Origin: Ilyomonas sp964249755
GTDB taxonomy: Bacteria; Bacteroidota; Bacteroidia; Chitinophagales; Chitinophagaceae
Assembly: GCA_964249755.1 (NCBI GenBank)
Contig: CAXUDB010000001.1
Coordinates: 62,001 to 126,000, forward strand
Direction: 5' to 3'
DNA: 64,000 bases
Shown: in pieces, positions 7,752 through 15,205 of the stretch
Layout of the letters: every line of letters starts with the position of its first letter
Numbering within the stretch: position 1 is the stretch's first letter
Notes under the pieces: generated by a model
The model's input: the letters and a program-made list of their open reading frames with translations, nothing else
Databases searched by the model: none
Told to the model about the DNA's origin: nothing
Made by a program: the position numbers and the translations under genes

Positions 7752-8215
7752 CTAGTTGCCAGTTGTAAAAAGCTGTGCAGCTATTGCAAAGGGCTGTACA
7801 AAAGCTGTACGAGATTGTATAAGGGTTGTACAACGCCGTACAAGGTCTGCACTGTGCCGTACATAAGCTGCAGAAGGTTTTACCAGGGATGTACAAGGTT
7901 GTACAAAGGCTGCAAAGCCTCTTGCAAAAGCTGTAAAGCCATTTAAAAGAGCTAAGAAAGAGATTTCCGCTTCTTCCAAAACGCTTGCAACAACAGCCAG
8001 ACCTCCTGCTCTTGTTGCCGAACGTCGTTCTATAGCTGCCGAAGGTTGTGCTACCCTAGCATGAGCTTGTGCTAAAGCAGCACGGCATCGTGCTAAAGCA
8101 GCACGACATTGTGCTACAAGAGCACAACGCTGTGCTACAACAGCACGACCCTGTGCTATAGCAGCACAAGCTCATGCTAAAGCAGCACAGCCTTGTGCTG
8201 TTACGGCACGAGCCC
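7752..8215. repeat. 21-bp-period tandem array A (22 units), between convergent genes
   Basis: About 22 units of 21 bp stay in one register over 464 bp. In 7752-7940 each unit is two palindrome-bearing half-units of 11 and 10 bp, CTGTACAAAAG then CTGTACAARG, so the word GTAC returns about every 10.5 bp. The block 7941-8047 is degenerate but keeps the register. From 8046 the units change to a GTGCT...AGCAC form that still matches the first form at about 15 of 21 positions. The reading frame of 7 residues stays open on the minus strand for part of the array only. The spacer lies between the 3' ends of the SMR gene and the glutaminyl cyclase gene. Confidence 0.9.
8048..8215. repeat. Hairpin sub-block of array A (8 units)
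   Basis: Eight units of exactly 21 bp. Each has a 15-bp hairpin core, GTGCT plus 5 nt plus AGCAC, and a 6-bp linker that differs in every unit (GAGCTT, GGCATC, GACATT, AACGCT, GACCCT, AAGCTC, AGCCTT, GAGCCC). Units 1, 7 and 8 are slightly degenerate in the stem. Confidence 0.92.
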
Positions 8216-8270
8216 AAACGGTATCTGAAATAAAAGGTATCGCCGGGGGCGAAGGAAAAAACAGAGGTGT

Positions 8271-9083
8271 TTAGTTCAGTTTAATCTCGAACAGCGAGGG
8301 CCAATTCTTTCCCGTGATGTAGAAGCTGTTTTTTGCAGAGTCGTATGCAATTCCATTCAGCACTTTTTCGGTGTTGCCGGGCTGGTTCGTGTCTATCGGC
8401 TTTCCTGCCTGCGCCATGATGTCCCCGATAGTAATTACGCCCACCACTTTGCCGGTTTGCAGGTCTATTTTAATAATTTTCTTTTCGTGCCACACGTTGG
8501 CATACACAAAGCCGTTCACGTATTCCAGCTCGTTAATGCTGCTAACGGGTCCGTAATTATCGGTAACACCCAGTGTGTTTTTAATCTGGAAATTATCGGG
8601 GTTAATAAAATACAGGTTGCTGCTTCCTGTGCTGATGATGAGTTGTTTTCCGTCCGTTGTCATGCCCCAACCTTCGTAGGGAAAGTTGAACTCGCCCAGT
8701 TTTTTAAAGGTTGACAGGTCGTACACATACGCCTTGTGGTTTTGGTACGTAAGCTGGTATATTTTGTCGCCTATAATGGCAATGCCTTCTCCAAAATCAG
8801 TATCGGGAAGGTTGGTGGTTTGTTCTTCTTTGCCGGTAGCCAGGTTGGTTTTTACAAGACGGCTTTCGCCCGGCTCGCCGGTGCTTTCATACAAGCCGTT
8901 GTTGTGCCAGATTAGCCCCTCGGTAAAGTTGGCGGTATCGTGCGGGTATTCTTTCACCATACGAAACGAAAGGGACGGTGGGGGCGGGTTGTTGGTATCG
9001 GTTTCGGTGGTGGCACCCGTATCTCCATTGTTGTTGCAGGCGATAAACGCACACAGGATAAGAGCGGCAGCTAATTTTTTCAT
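8271..9083 (-). CDS. Glutaminyl-peptide cyclotransferase, bacterial beta-propeller type, lipoprotein
   Basis: A 270-residue lipoprotein (lipobox FIAC, Cys16) followed by an Asp/Asn-rich linker and a five-bladed propeller of the glutamine cyclotransferase family. Characteristic stretches are FTEGLIWHNNGLYESTGE (about 57-74), FGEGIAIIGDKIYQLTY, EGWGMTTDGKQLIISTG, INELEYVNGFVYANVW and the terminal NGIAYDSAKNSFYITGKNWP. The family converts N-terminal glutamine of peptides and proteins to pyroglutamate. Here it would act at the cell surface or in the periplasm. Pyroglutamate formation on T9SS cargo or other exported proteins is a known theme in this phylum; that link is inference here. Confidence 0.92.
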   Translation of the reverse strand: MKKLAAALILCAFIACNNNGDTGATTETDTNNPPPPSLSFRMVKEYPHDTANFTEGLIWHNNGLYESTGEPGESRLVKTNLATGKEEQTTNLPDTDFGEGIAIIGDKIYQLTYQNHKAYVYDLSTFKKLGEFNFPYEGWGMTTDGKQLIISTGSSNLYFINPDNFQIKNTLGVTDNYGPVSSINELEYVNGFVYANVWHEKKIIKIDLQTGKVVGVITIGDIMAQAGKPIDTNQPGNTEKVLNGIAYDSAKNSFYITGKNWPSLFEIKLN

Positions 9084-9185
9084 ACACTAAAAAGGAATAG
9101 CGCAAATGTAGGGGGTGGAAATGTAAAGAGATGTTGAAAAGGAGCGCGCGTAATGGGTTTGTATAAAACGTATACAACTTTTGTT

Positions 9186-9203
9186 CGTCATTCCGCAGGT
9201 TGC
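9186..9203. repeat. Fragment of REP-like unit
   Basis: CGTCATTCCGCAGGTTGC repeats the first 12 bases of the REP-like arm (CGTCATTCCGCA) 42 bp before the complete copy that begins at 9228. It looks like a remnant or an extra end. Confidence 0.6.
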
Positions 9204-9227
9204 TTTTATTAATCTGAAACTCTGCAC

Positions 9228-9444
9228 CGTCATTCCGCAATTGCCGCCAACAATGAAATATGTTTTAATCAAACTTAAGGGCGGCTTTGTGCGGAATCTG
9301 CTCTTACTGGCTTATAGCTTTCACCAAGTTACAAACGGCTCTTATCATTCTATCAGCACCCAATTACAATCATCAGATTCCGCACAAAGCCCTCGCGAAA
9401 GCGTAAAGGTGCCGCATCGTGCCGAGGGCAATTGCGGAATGACG
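9228..9444. repeat. REP/BIME-like inverted pair, copy 2
   Basis: This copy has the same 217-bp length and layout as the one at 7065-7281: left arm 9228-9300, 73-nt spacer, right arm 9374-9444. Outer ends CGTCATTCCGCAATTGCC and inner ends GGCTTTGTGCGGAATCTG are conserved. Arm interiors and most of the spacer differ from copy 1, but both spacers end in ACAATCAT. It fills the spacer between the glutaminyl cyclase gene and the YihY gene. Confidence 0.9.
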
Positions 9445-9487
9445 AATTCGCCTTTATTTCAAATTAATACATTACCAGATAACCTCA

Positions 9488-10432
9488 CTAATTCGCCTGC
9501 CGCCGGTTCCGCTTCATGGCTAAGTAGGTAATGCTGATGTTCAGCTCATAACCGATGAGCAGCATCATGGAATTGAAAAACACCAGCAGCATCAGGATGA
9601 TGAGCGACCCGATGGTGCCATAAATTTTACTGTACACAGAGATGTTCTGCGCCCAGTACGAGAACAGCCCCGTCATTGCAATCATCAGCACCGAAGCAAT
9701 AAAAGCGCCCGGCGTAAACAGCTTGGTCCTCCGCTTGGATGTAGGCGCGTATTTATAAATATAACCGATGGTGTAAATGAACAGAAACAGGATAACGAGC
9801 CAGCGCGAGTTTTGAATAAGGGAGATAAGCCCCCGGTTTTGAATGTTTGCCCAGCGCATGATTTTAGTGAAGATATAGCCTTGCCCTACCGAGATGAGGA
9901 TGGTGCCAATGAGCAGCCCGACAAACGTAACAATGAGCCGGATGGCCCGCAACCGCTTTTTGATGAAGTTGGTTCGGCGCTTGTCGGTTAAAGACCGGTC
10001 GAAGGCGCGGATAATACCCATCATGGCATTCGACGCCGTGAAGATGACCAGCAGGAAAGACACCGATAACAAGCCGGTTGTGCGCTTGTTGAAGAAATCA
10101 TTTACAAATTCAAGCATAATCTTCCGGGTATCGTTGTTCGGCGTGAAGTCACGGATGAATACCAGCAACTGATCGTACACCTGCTTGGAGCCGGGAACAT
10201 AGGGAACGAGGATGCACAGGAATAACGTGATGGCGGGAATGCCGGTAATGATGTTGAACGAGATAGCTGCGGCGCGGAGGTTGAGCCCGTTTTGTTTGAT
10301 TTGTGCCGACAGGGTATGATACACATCGTACACAGGCAGGCCCTGGAAGCCTGGCAGCGTAACTTTCTTGCTCGCTGCGCGGAAGCCGGCAATGGGGCGG
10401 GAGGTAACTAATATACGCTCAAATTTCGTCAT
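9488..10432 (-). CDS. YihY/virulence factor BrkB family membrane protein
   Basis: A 314-residue inner-membrane protein with about six hydrophobic segments. Family marks include the early amphipathic part PVYDVYHTLSAQIKQNGLNLRAAAISF, here quoted in pieces as VYHTLSAQI and LNLRAAAISFNI, then SAFLL-like segments, FDRSLTDKRR in the cytosolic loop, and YKYAPTSKRR followed by FTPGAFIAS near residue 235. YihY proteins are widespread and were once misnamed RNase BN; their transport role is unsettled. The gene is 6 bp downstream of mltG on the same strand, so the two are co-transcribed. Confidence 0.9.
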   Translation of the reverse strand: MTKFERILVTSRPIAGFRAASKKVTLPGFQGLPVYDVYHTLSAQIKQNGLNLRAAAISFNIITGIPAITLFLCILVPYVPGSKQVYDQLLVFIRDFTPNNDTRKIMLEFVNDFFNKRTTGLLSVSFLLVIFTASNAMMGIIRAFDRSLTDKRRTNFIKKRLRAIRLIVTFVGLLIGTILISVGQGYIFTKIMRWANIQNRGLISLIQNSRWLVILFLFIYTIGYIYKYAPTSKRRTKLFTPGAFIASVLMIAMTGLFSYWAQNISVYSKIYGTIGSLIILMLLVFFNSMMLLIGYELNISITYLAMKRNRRQAN

Positions 10433-10438
10433 TGCTCA

Positions 10439-11470
10439 CTATTTCGCAGCGCGGCTTCTGATGAGGGAATCCAGCGCTTGCTGATACAACTTTGCATATT
10501 GCTGGTGTTCGGCATAGTTCGGGCTAAAATGGCTGTATCCACTGAAATCGCTTTTCGCTACAAAGAAAAGATAATCGGTTTTAGGCGCGTTCAGCACAGC
10601 ATCAATTGTTTTTACCGAAGGCGTGCAGATGGGCCCCGGTGGCAACCCTTTGTTTCGGTAAGTGTTGTAAGGCGACACCACGTTTAAATGCCCGAATAAA
10701 ATGCGCTTCAGGCTAAAGTCGTGTAAGGCAAACTTTACCGTTGGGTCGGCAGCCAGCGGCATGCCCCTGTTGTAGCGGTTGATGTACACACTGGCGATCT
10801 TGCCCTTATCTTCTTGCTTGTTGGTTTCTTCTTCCACAATAGAAGCGATGGTTACAATCTGCGCAGGTGTAAAGCCTTGTGCATCGGCTTTTTGCAGGCG
10901 GTTGTTGTTTGTCCAAAACCTGTCCCTTTCATCTTCCAACCGCCGCATAATTTTAGATAAAGACGTGTTCCAGTAAATGGTATAGGTATCGGGTATTACC
11001 AGCGTCATCAGGGTGTTGGTATCTACACCTAAAGCTTGCAGAGAATCGTTGCTGGTAAAGTAGAGCAAGGCATGAATGGAGTCGGTAGAGAAGTTTTTAC
11101 CAATGAGTTTCGCAAAATCATTCGCGGTACGCAGCTTATTAATCACCAGCCGCACCGGAGACTGGCGATTGTTGCGCAGGGTTCTTACCACATCCAGTAC
11201 GCTTTCGCCTTCTTTAATTTCGTAGCGCCCGGGCTTCAGCCGATCCCAAACTCCCAGCTGGTTGGCTAATATATTAAACCACCATACATGGTTGATATAG
11301 CCGCTGTCATCGAGCTGCTGCTGCGCCTGCTGTTTTACGGGTTGATTATCGTAAAGAAATAAATATTTCTGTTTAGCTGAAAAGGTGGTGGCAGCGCCAA
11401 ACGTAATCCAGGCGATGTATAAAGCTGCCATAAGAAGGATAACAACAATCGAAAGAAATACTTTTTTCAT
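10439..11470 (-). CDS. mltG: Endolytic peptidoglycan transglycosylase
   Basis: A 343-residue YceG/MltG-family enzyme with one N-terminal transmembrane anchor (about 4-25). It cleaves nascent glycan strands at the membrane and sets their length during elongation. The LysM-like part covers about residues 60-110 (GRYEIKEGESVLDVV). The catalytic region has the hallmark TIASIVEEETNKQEDKGKIA (208-227) with Glu213 at the position of the E. coli catalytic glutamate, then INRYNRGMPLAADPTVKFAL (230-249). The end has YNTYRNKGLPPGPICTPS and YLFFVAKSDFSGYSHFSPNY, quoted in part, as in full-length members. It is in an operon with the downstream yihY-like gene. Confidence 0.95.
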   Translation of the reverse strand: MKKVFLSIVVILLMAALYIAWITFGAATTFSAKQKYLFLYDNQPVKQQAQQQLDDSGYINHVWWFNILANQLGVWDRLKPGRYEIKEGESVLDVVRTLRNNRQSPVRLVINKLRTANDFAKLIGKNFSTDSIHALLYFTSNDSLQALGVDTNTLMTLVIPDTYTIYWNTSLSKIMRRLEDERDRFWTNNNRLQKADAQGFTPAQIVTIASIVEEETNKQEDKGKIASVYINRYNRGMPLAADPTVKFALHDFSLKRILFGHLNVVSPYNTYRNKGLPPGPICTPSVKTIDAVLNAPKTDYLFFVAKSDFSGYSHFSPNYAEHQQYAKLYQQALDSLIRSRAAK

Positions 11471-11676
11471 CTCTTCTTTTTCTCCGGCGTGAAGGTCGTA
11501 ATTTATAGTAAGATGAAACTGCCGGGATAGAGGTCAGGGAAAAGATTTTTATCAGAAAGAAAGATGAGGAGTGAAGCAGGTGTGTGGGTTGGGTGCCTCG
11601 CAATGATGGGTGCAGCTTGCTTCATTATTTATAGTTATCTCTCTGTGCGGTTCTATGTTGTTTGTCGCTCCCTGTT

Positions 11677-12117
11677 TCAGTCTTTTTTCTCCAGCGGCAA
11701 CACCACTACCGTTAGCCGGCTAATGCAGGTAAGTTTGCCGGTGGCCTCCTCGTGCAGGCGAATGTCCCACACATGCGTTTGCCTGCCTAAATGAACCGGC
11801 TTGCACGTAGCTACTACAAACCCTTCCTTTACACTGCGAAGATGATTGGCGTTGATTTCCAGCCCAACGCACCGGTATTTTTTTGCATCCACCACCATGG
11901 CGCTGGCAATACTGCCCACCGTTTCTGCCAGTGCGGCGGAAGCACCACCGTGGAGGATGCCATAGGGCTGCCGCGTGCGCTCATCTACCGGCATTTTTGC
12001 GCAGAGATAATCGTCGCCGATTTCGGTAAATTCGATACCGATATGAGCACTCAAAGTATTGGCATCGCGGTGTAGTAAATCAGTTAAGGAAAGGTCCTTC
12101 TTAAACCAGATAGACAT
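11677..12117 (-). CDS. Hotdog-fold acyl-CoA thioesterase, PaaI/MenI-like
   Basis: The start at ATG 12117 gives 146 residues, the normal length of this family; an upstream in-frame ATG at 12159 would add an unlikely 14-residue extension. The hotdog active site is present as GILHGGASAALAE (53-65) with Glu65 as the catalytic acid. The shape fits the PaaI/1,4-dihydroxy-2-naphthoyl-CoA hydrolase group. Substrate cannot be decided here: menaquinone synthesis, phenylacetate metabolism and general CoA-ester clearing are all possible. It is the downstream neighbour of coaD (44 bp apart), on the same strand. Confidence 0.85.
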   Translation of the reverse strand: MSIWFKKDLSLTDLLHRDANTLSAHIGIEFTEIGDDYLCAKMPVDERTRQPYGILHGGASAALAETVGSIASAMVVDAKKYRCVGLEINANHLRSVKEGFVVATCKPVHLGRQTHVWDIRLHEEATGKLTCISRLTVVVLPLEKKD

Positions 12118-12161
12118 GAAGTAAATGTAGAATGAAGAATGTAAAATATCAGATTGCAAAA

Positions 12162-12638
12162 CTACTTTGCGTTGTAAATGGAAGCCCTGACCGGTTCGGG
12201 CAAAAACATACCGGCGTCGGCGCCGTGCCGGATAATGTCTCTTACCAAAGTAGAAGCAACAGAAGTGTATTGCGGAAGACAGGTGAGAAAGATGGTTTCG
12301 ATGTGCCCGTCCAGGCTGCGGTTCATATCGGCTATTACCTTTTCATACTCAAAATCGCTTACATAGCGGATGCCGCGCAGGATATAGTTCGCCCCTATTT
12401 GTTTGCAACAATCCACCGTCAGTCCTTCATACAACAGCGAATCTACACGTGGCTCCTCTTTATAAATTTCCTTCAGCCATTGCAGTCGCTGCTCATCGCT
12501 GAACATGGGTTGTTTATTGGCATTTTTGCCAATGCCGATATAGATTTTATCGAAGAGATTTAAACTCCGGTTAATAATATCGGTATGACCCAAGGTAATC
12601 GGATCAAATGTGCCGGGAAAGAGACAGATACGAGACAT
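12162..12638 (-). CDS. coaD: Phosphopantetheine adenylyltransferase
   Basis: A 158-residue nucleotidyltransferase that makes dephospho-CoA from 4'-phosphopantetheine and ATP in the CoA pathway. The N-terminal FPGTFDPITLGHTDII (7-22) contains the T/HxGH nucleotide-binding motif. Other marks are GIGKNANKQPMFS (35-47), LRGIRYVSDFEYE (about 88-100), and the C-terminal STLVRDIIRHG, equivalent to the ISSTxVR motif. The length equals that of E. coli CoaD. It sits between pyrB and the thioesterase gene on the same strand. Confidence 0.97.
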   Translation of the reverse strand: MSRICLFPGTFDPITLGHTDIINRSLNLFDKIYIGIGKNANKQPMFSDEQRLQWLKEIYKEEPRVDSLLYEGLTVDCCKQIGANYILRGIRYVSDFEYEKVIADMNRSLDGHIETIFLTCLPQYTSVASTLVRDIIRHGADAGMFLPEPVRASIYNAK

Positions 12639-12692
12639 GCAGGCAATGGTTTATTAATGAGTAGTAATGGTTAATGGATGGTTTTACGTCGT

Positions 12693-12720
12693 ACATCCGA
12701 CATCTAACATCGTACATGTG
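12693..12720. repeat. Tandem 7-bp repeat, copy 1
   Basis: Four 7-bp units, ACATCCG, ACATCTA, ACATCGT and ACATGTG, lie directly behind the end of pyrB and before coaD. The reverse complement closely matches a five-unit copy at 20707-20741. Confidence 0.75.
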
Positions 12721-12721
12721 C

Positions 12722-13651
12722 TTAGTTTTCTCTTCCTGCCAACAAATACAAAGCGGCCATGCGCACGGCTACGCCATTCTCTACCTGGTTTAGAATAATA
12801 GAGTGCGAACCATCGGCTACATCGCTGTCTAATTCAACACCGCGGTTAATGGGTCCCGGGTGCATGATGACGATATCTTTATTCACTTCATCCAACAGCT
12901 TTCGGCTGATGCCATACGCCAGGTTGTATTCACGCAGCGAAGAAAACAGGGGCTGGTTCTGCCGCTCTAACTGTATGCGAAGCACGTTCGCTACATCGCA
13001 CCATTGCAGGGCTTTCTTTACACTGTATTCCACCCCAATTCCAAACGCTTCTTTTATATACTTAGGAATGAGTGTTGGCGGGCCGGCTACCATCACTTCT
13101 GCACCCATCTTTGTTAGTAAATAAATATTGCTTAACGCTACGCGGCTGTGCATGATATCACCAATGATAGCAACCTTCAATCCTTCCAGACTTCTGCCCA
13201 ATCGTTCCTGCATGGAAAAGGCATCCAGCAAGGCTTGCGTGGGATGTTCGTTAATGCCATCGCCCGCATTAATGATGGCGGCAGGAATGTGCTTGGCTAA
13301 AAAGTGCGGTGCCCCACTGGCACTGTGCCGCATCACCACCATGTCTACCTTCATGCTTAGGATATTGTTCACCGTATCCAGCAAGGTTTCGCCTTTGGAA
13401 ACGGAAGAAGCGGAAGCGGTGAAGTTGAGCGTATCGGCGCTTAACCTTCGCTCGGCTAACTCGAACGACATACGTGTGCGCGTGGAGTTTTCGAAGAAAA
13501 GATTGACGATGGTGACATCGCGCAGCGAAGGCACTTTTTTTACCGGTCGTTGTAATACTTCTTTAAATTGGGAGGCGGTGGAAAGTAATAATGAGATGTC
13601 CTCGCGGGTGAGGTCCTTAATGCCCAGCAGATGTGGCGTGGATAGTTTCAT
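12722..13651 (-). CDS. pyrB: Aspartate carbamoyltransferase catalytic subunit
   Basis: A 309-residue enzyme joining carbamoyl phosphate and aspartate in the second step of UMP synthesis. The carbamoyl phosphate loop FFENSTRTRMSFE (52-64) is intact. MRHSASGAPHFLA, the GDGINEHPTQALLDAF region and the aspartate-binding LRIQLERQ are also present. The GHG-like end LHPGPINRGVEL, written here IMHPGPINRGVEL, is conserved. No pyrI regulatory chain follows. pyrR lies 850 bp upstream on the same strand, separated by a gene on the other strand, so the usual pyrR-pyrB coupling seems interrupted here. Confidence 0.97.
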   Translation of the reverse strand: MKLSTPHLLGIKDLTREDISLLLSTASQFKEVLQRPVKKVPSLRDVTIVNLFFENSTRTRMSFELAERRLSADTLNFTASASSVSKGETLLDTVNNILSMKVDMVVMRHSASGAPHFLAKHIPAAIINAGDGINEHPTQALLDAFSMQERLGRSLEGLKVAIIGDIMHSRVALSNIYLLTKMGAEVMVAGPPTLIPKYIKEAFGIGVEYSVKKALQWCDVANVLRIQLERQNQPLFSSLREYNLAYGISRKLLDEVNKDIVIMHPGPINRGVELDSDVADGSHSIILNQVENGVAVRMAALYLLAGREN

Positions 13652-13903
13652 TAAAGAGCGAAGATAAAAGAAAAGAGACAGCCGTAGGTGCGGTTGTGAA
13701 AAACTATTGCATGTTGTTATTTCATTCTTTCTCGCATTAAACTAATAAAAAGTTCTGAAGATTTTGGTAGGGCTTTGCTGTTTCAACTGCAACCATTTGT
13801 TCAACATCCTCATTTCTATTTATCTTTCGTTCCCTGTATGGATAACGAAATAATCTAAGCCAAACGGTAAGAACTATAAAAGCCAACACGGATATTACAA
13901 CTT

Positions 13904-14458
13904 ATGGACTACAACACCACCACCGAACTGCAGGAATATTTAGACAGGAATGAAAAACTCATTTGGAGCGGACAACCTAAGAAAGGAGTGGTGTTTCGAA
14001 CCTCGGATGTGTTTCTTATTCCCTTCAGCCTTTTGTGGTGCAGCTTTGCTGTGTTTTGGATAACGACTGCTTTTATGTCGGGTGCGCCTCTTTTCTTTGT
14101 GCTCTTTGGGATTCCCTTTGTAATTATGGGACTGGTGTTGGTGTTCGGGCGGTTTTTTATCGACGCTAAGCGAAGAGAGAAAACTTATTATGGTGTAACA
14201 GACAACAGAATTATTATTAAGTCGGGCATTTATAAAACTTCAATAGAATCTATCCCTTTAAAAACGCTTTCTAATATTGAGTACACCGAAAACAGGGACG
14301 GCAGCGGAACCATTAATGTGGGGCCGAAGAATGCTATGCAAGTATGGGGCAATGGAATGAACTGGTGGCCGGGAGTAAAAGCATCTCCTTCCCTGGATCT
14401 GATACCTGATGTGAGACAGGTGTATAATAAAATCATCGAGATTCAAAAAGCGGGATAG
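13904..14458 (+). CDS. Membrane protein with bacterial PH-like (YdbS/bPH2-type) domain
   Basis: A 184-residue protein. The N-terminal part ends in EKLIWSGQPKKG (about 17-28), the usual motif before such domains. Two transmembrane segments follow (about 40-60 and 65-85), then a cytosolic beta domain YYGVTDNRIIIKSGIYKTS with SIPLKTLSNIEY. This pattern matches bacterial PH-domain membrane proteins of unknown role. It is a single rightward gene inserted between pyrB and pyrR, which both point left. A 252-bp spacer without obvious signals precedes it. Confidence 0.8.
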   Translation: MDYNTTTELQEYLDRNEKLIWSGQPKKGVVFRTSDVFLIPFSLLWCSFAVFWITTAFMSGAPLFFVLFGIPFVIMGLVLVFGRFFIDAKRREKTYYGVTDNRIIIKSGIYKTSIESIPLKTLSNIEYTENRDGSGTINVGPKNAMQVWGNGMNWWPGVKASPSLDLIPDVRQVYNKIIEIQKAG

Positions 14459-14504
14459 AAACGAATGAATAACTCTGTTTACTTGTCTATTGTATTCTTC
14501 TCTC

Positions 14505-15023
14505 TTATACCAATACCACCTCATCCACCTCGCTCTTCTCCTTCCACTTCACAATCACTTTCTGCGAGGCGAATGTATCAATCGTTCTGCCTACATAATC
14601 AGCTTGTATGGGCAGCTCACGACTGAAGCGGCGATCTATCAGTACACATAACTTCACCTTGGCAGGGCGACCAAAATCCTGTAGTGCATCCAATGCCGCG
14701 CGGATGGTTCTGCCCGTCCACAACACATCATCAATGATGATTACCGTCTTTCCCTCAATGCTGAAATTGATCTTCGTAGCATTGGCAAGGTGAATGGCGC
14801 TGCGTACATCATCCCGGTAAAAGGTAATGTCTAATTGACCGTATAAAATAGAGGAAGAAACCAGTGAGCGCAGTTCGTTGACGATTCGGTCGCTTAAATA
14901 AATGCCGCGCGGCTGCAAGCCAATCAGTACCGTATTCTTTAAATCTAAATGATTCTCTAATATCTGGTGCGCCAGCCGTTTCACGCTCAGGGCAACCTGC
15001 TGGCCGGTTAAGATAGATTTCAT
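14505..15023 (-). CDS. pyrR: PyrR-family uracil phosphoribosyltransferase / pyrimidine regulator
   Basis: The start at ATG 15023 gives 172 residues, standard for PyrR; an upstream extension to 15149 would run into a dispersed repeat. The PRPP-binding loop VIIIDDVLWTGRT (94-106) is diagnostic, with LIGLQPRGIYLSDRI (33-47), the DITFYRDD segment (65-72) and LIDRRFSRELPIQADYVG near the C-terminus. PyrR proteins have UPRTase activity, and in Firmicutes attenuate pyr transcripts by RNA binding. RNA-based control in this phylum is not established, so the regulatory role is inference. Confidence 0.92.
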   Translation of the reverse strand: MKSILTGQQVALSVKRLAHQILENHLDLKNTVLIGLQPRGIYLSDRIVNELRSLVSSSILYGQLDITFYRDDVRSAIHLANATKINFSIEGKTVIIIDDVLWTGRTIRAALDALQDFGRPAKVKLCVLIDRRFSRELPIQADYVGRTIDTFASQKVIVKWKEKSEVDEVVLV

Positions 15024-15064
15024 CGCCAATGATTTGAAGCGATAAAAGTAACAAGCTTTGCTTA

Positions 15065-15135
15065 GCCACAAAGCCTCAAAGGCACAAAAGGTAAGGAAAG
15101 TTTTCTTATTCTTCGTGTCTTCGCGCCTTTGTGGC
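15065..15135. repeat. Imperfect palindrome of the CACAAAG type
   Basis: A 71-bp inverted repeat ending in GCCACAAAG (15065-15073) and CTTTGTGGC (15127-15135). The arms agree at most positions over about 34 bp each and are rich in the words CACAAAG and GGCAC. It sits between the divergent pyrR and thioredoxin-domain genes, partly where their promoters must be. This type of palindrome is a dispersed repeat in many bacterial genomes. Confidence 0.7.
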
Positions 15136-15205
15136 AACCATCTGCCCATTACTTTTATCGCTTTGTTTACAAACCCTTCTCTATCTTGGCTCTAAAATTC
15201 TACCG

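Noticed and set aside
7752..7979. 75-residue open frame on the minus strand over array A
   Set aside because: Same cause as above: a heptapeptide echo of the 21-bp DNA period. The frame ends where the array sequence changes.
8048..8215. Possible CRISPR array (regular hairpin repeats with variable linkers)
   Set aside because: Repeat cores are 15 bp and linkers 6 bp, far too short for repeats and spacers, and no cas gene is in the window.
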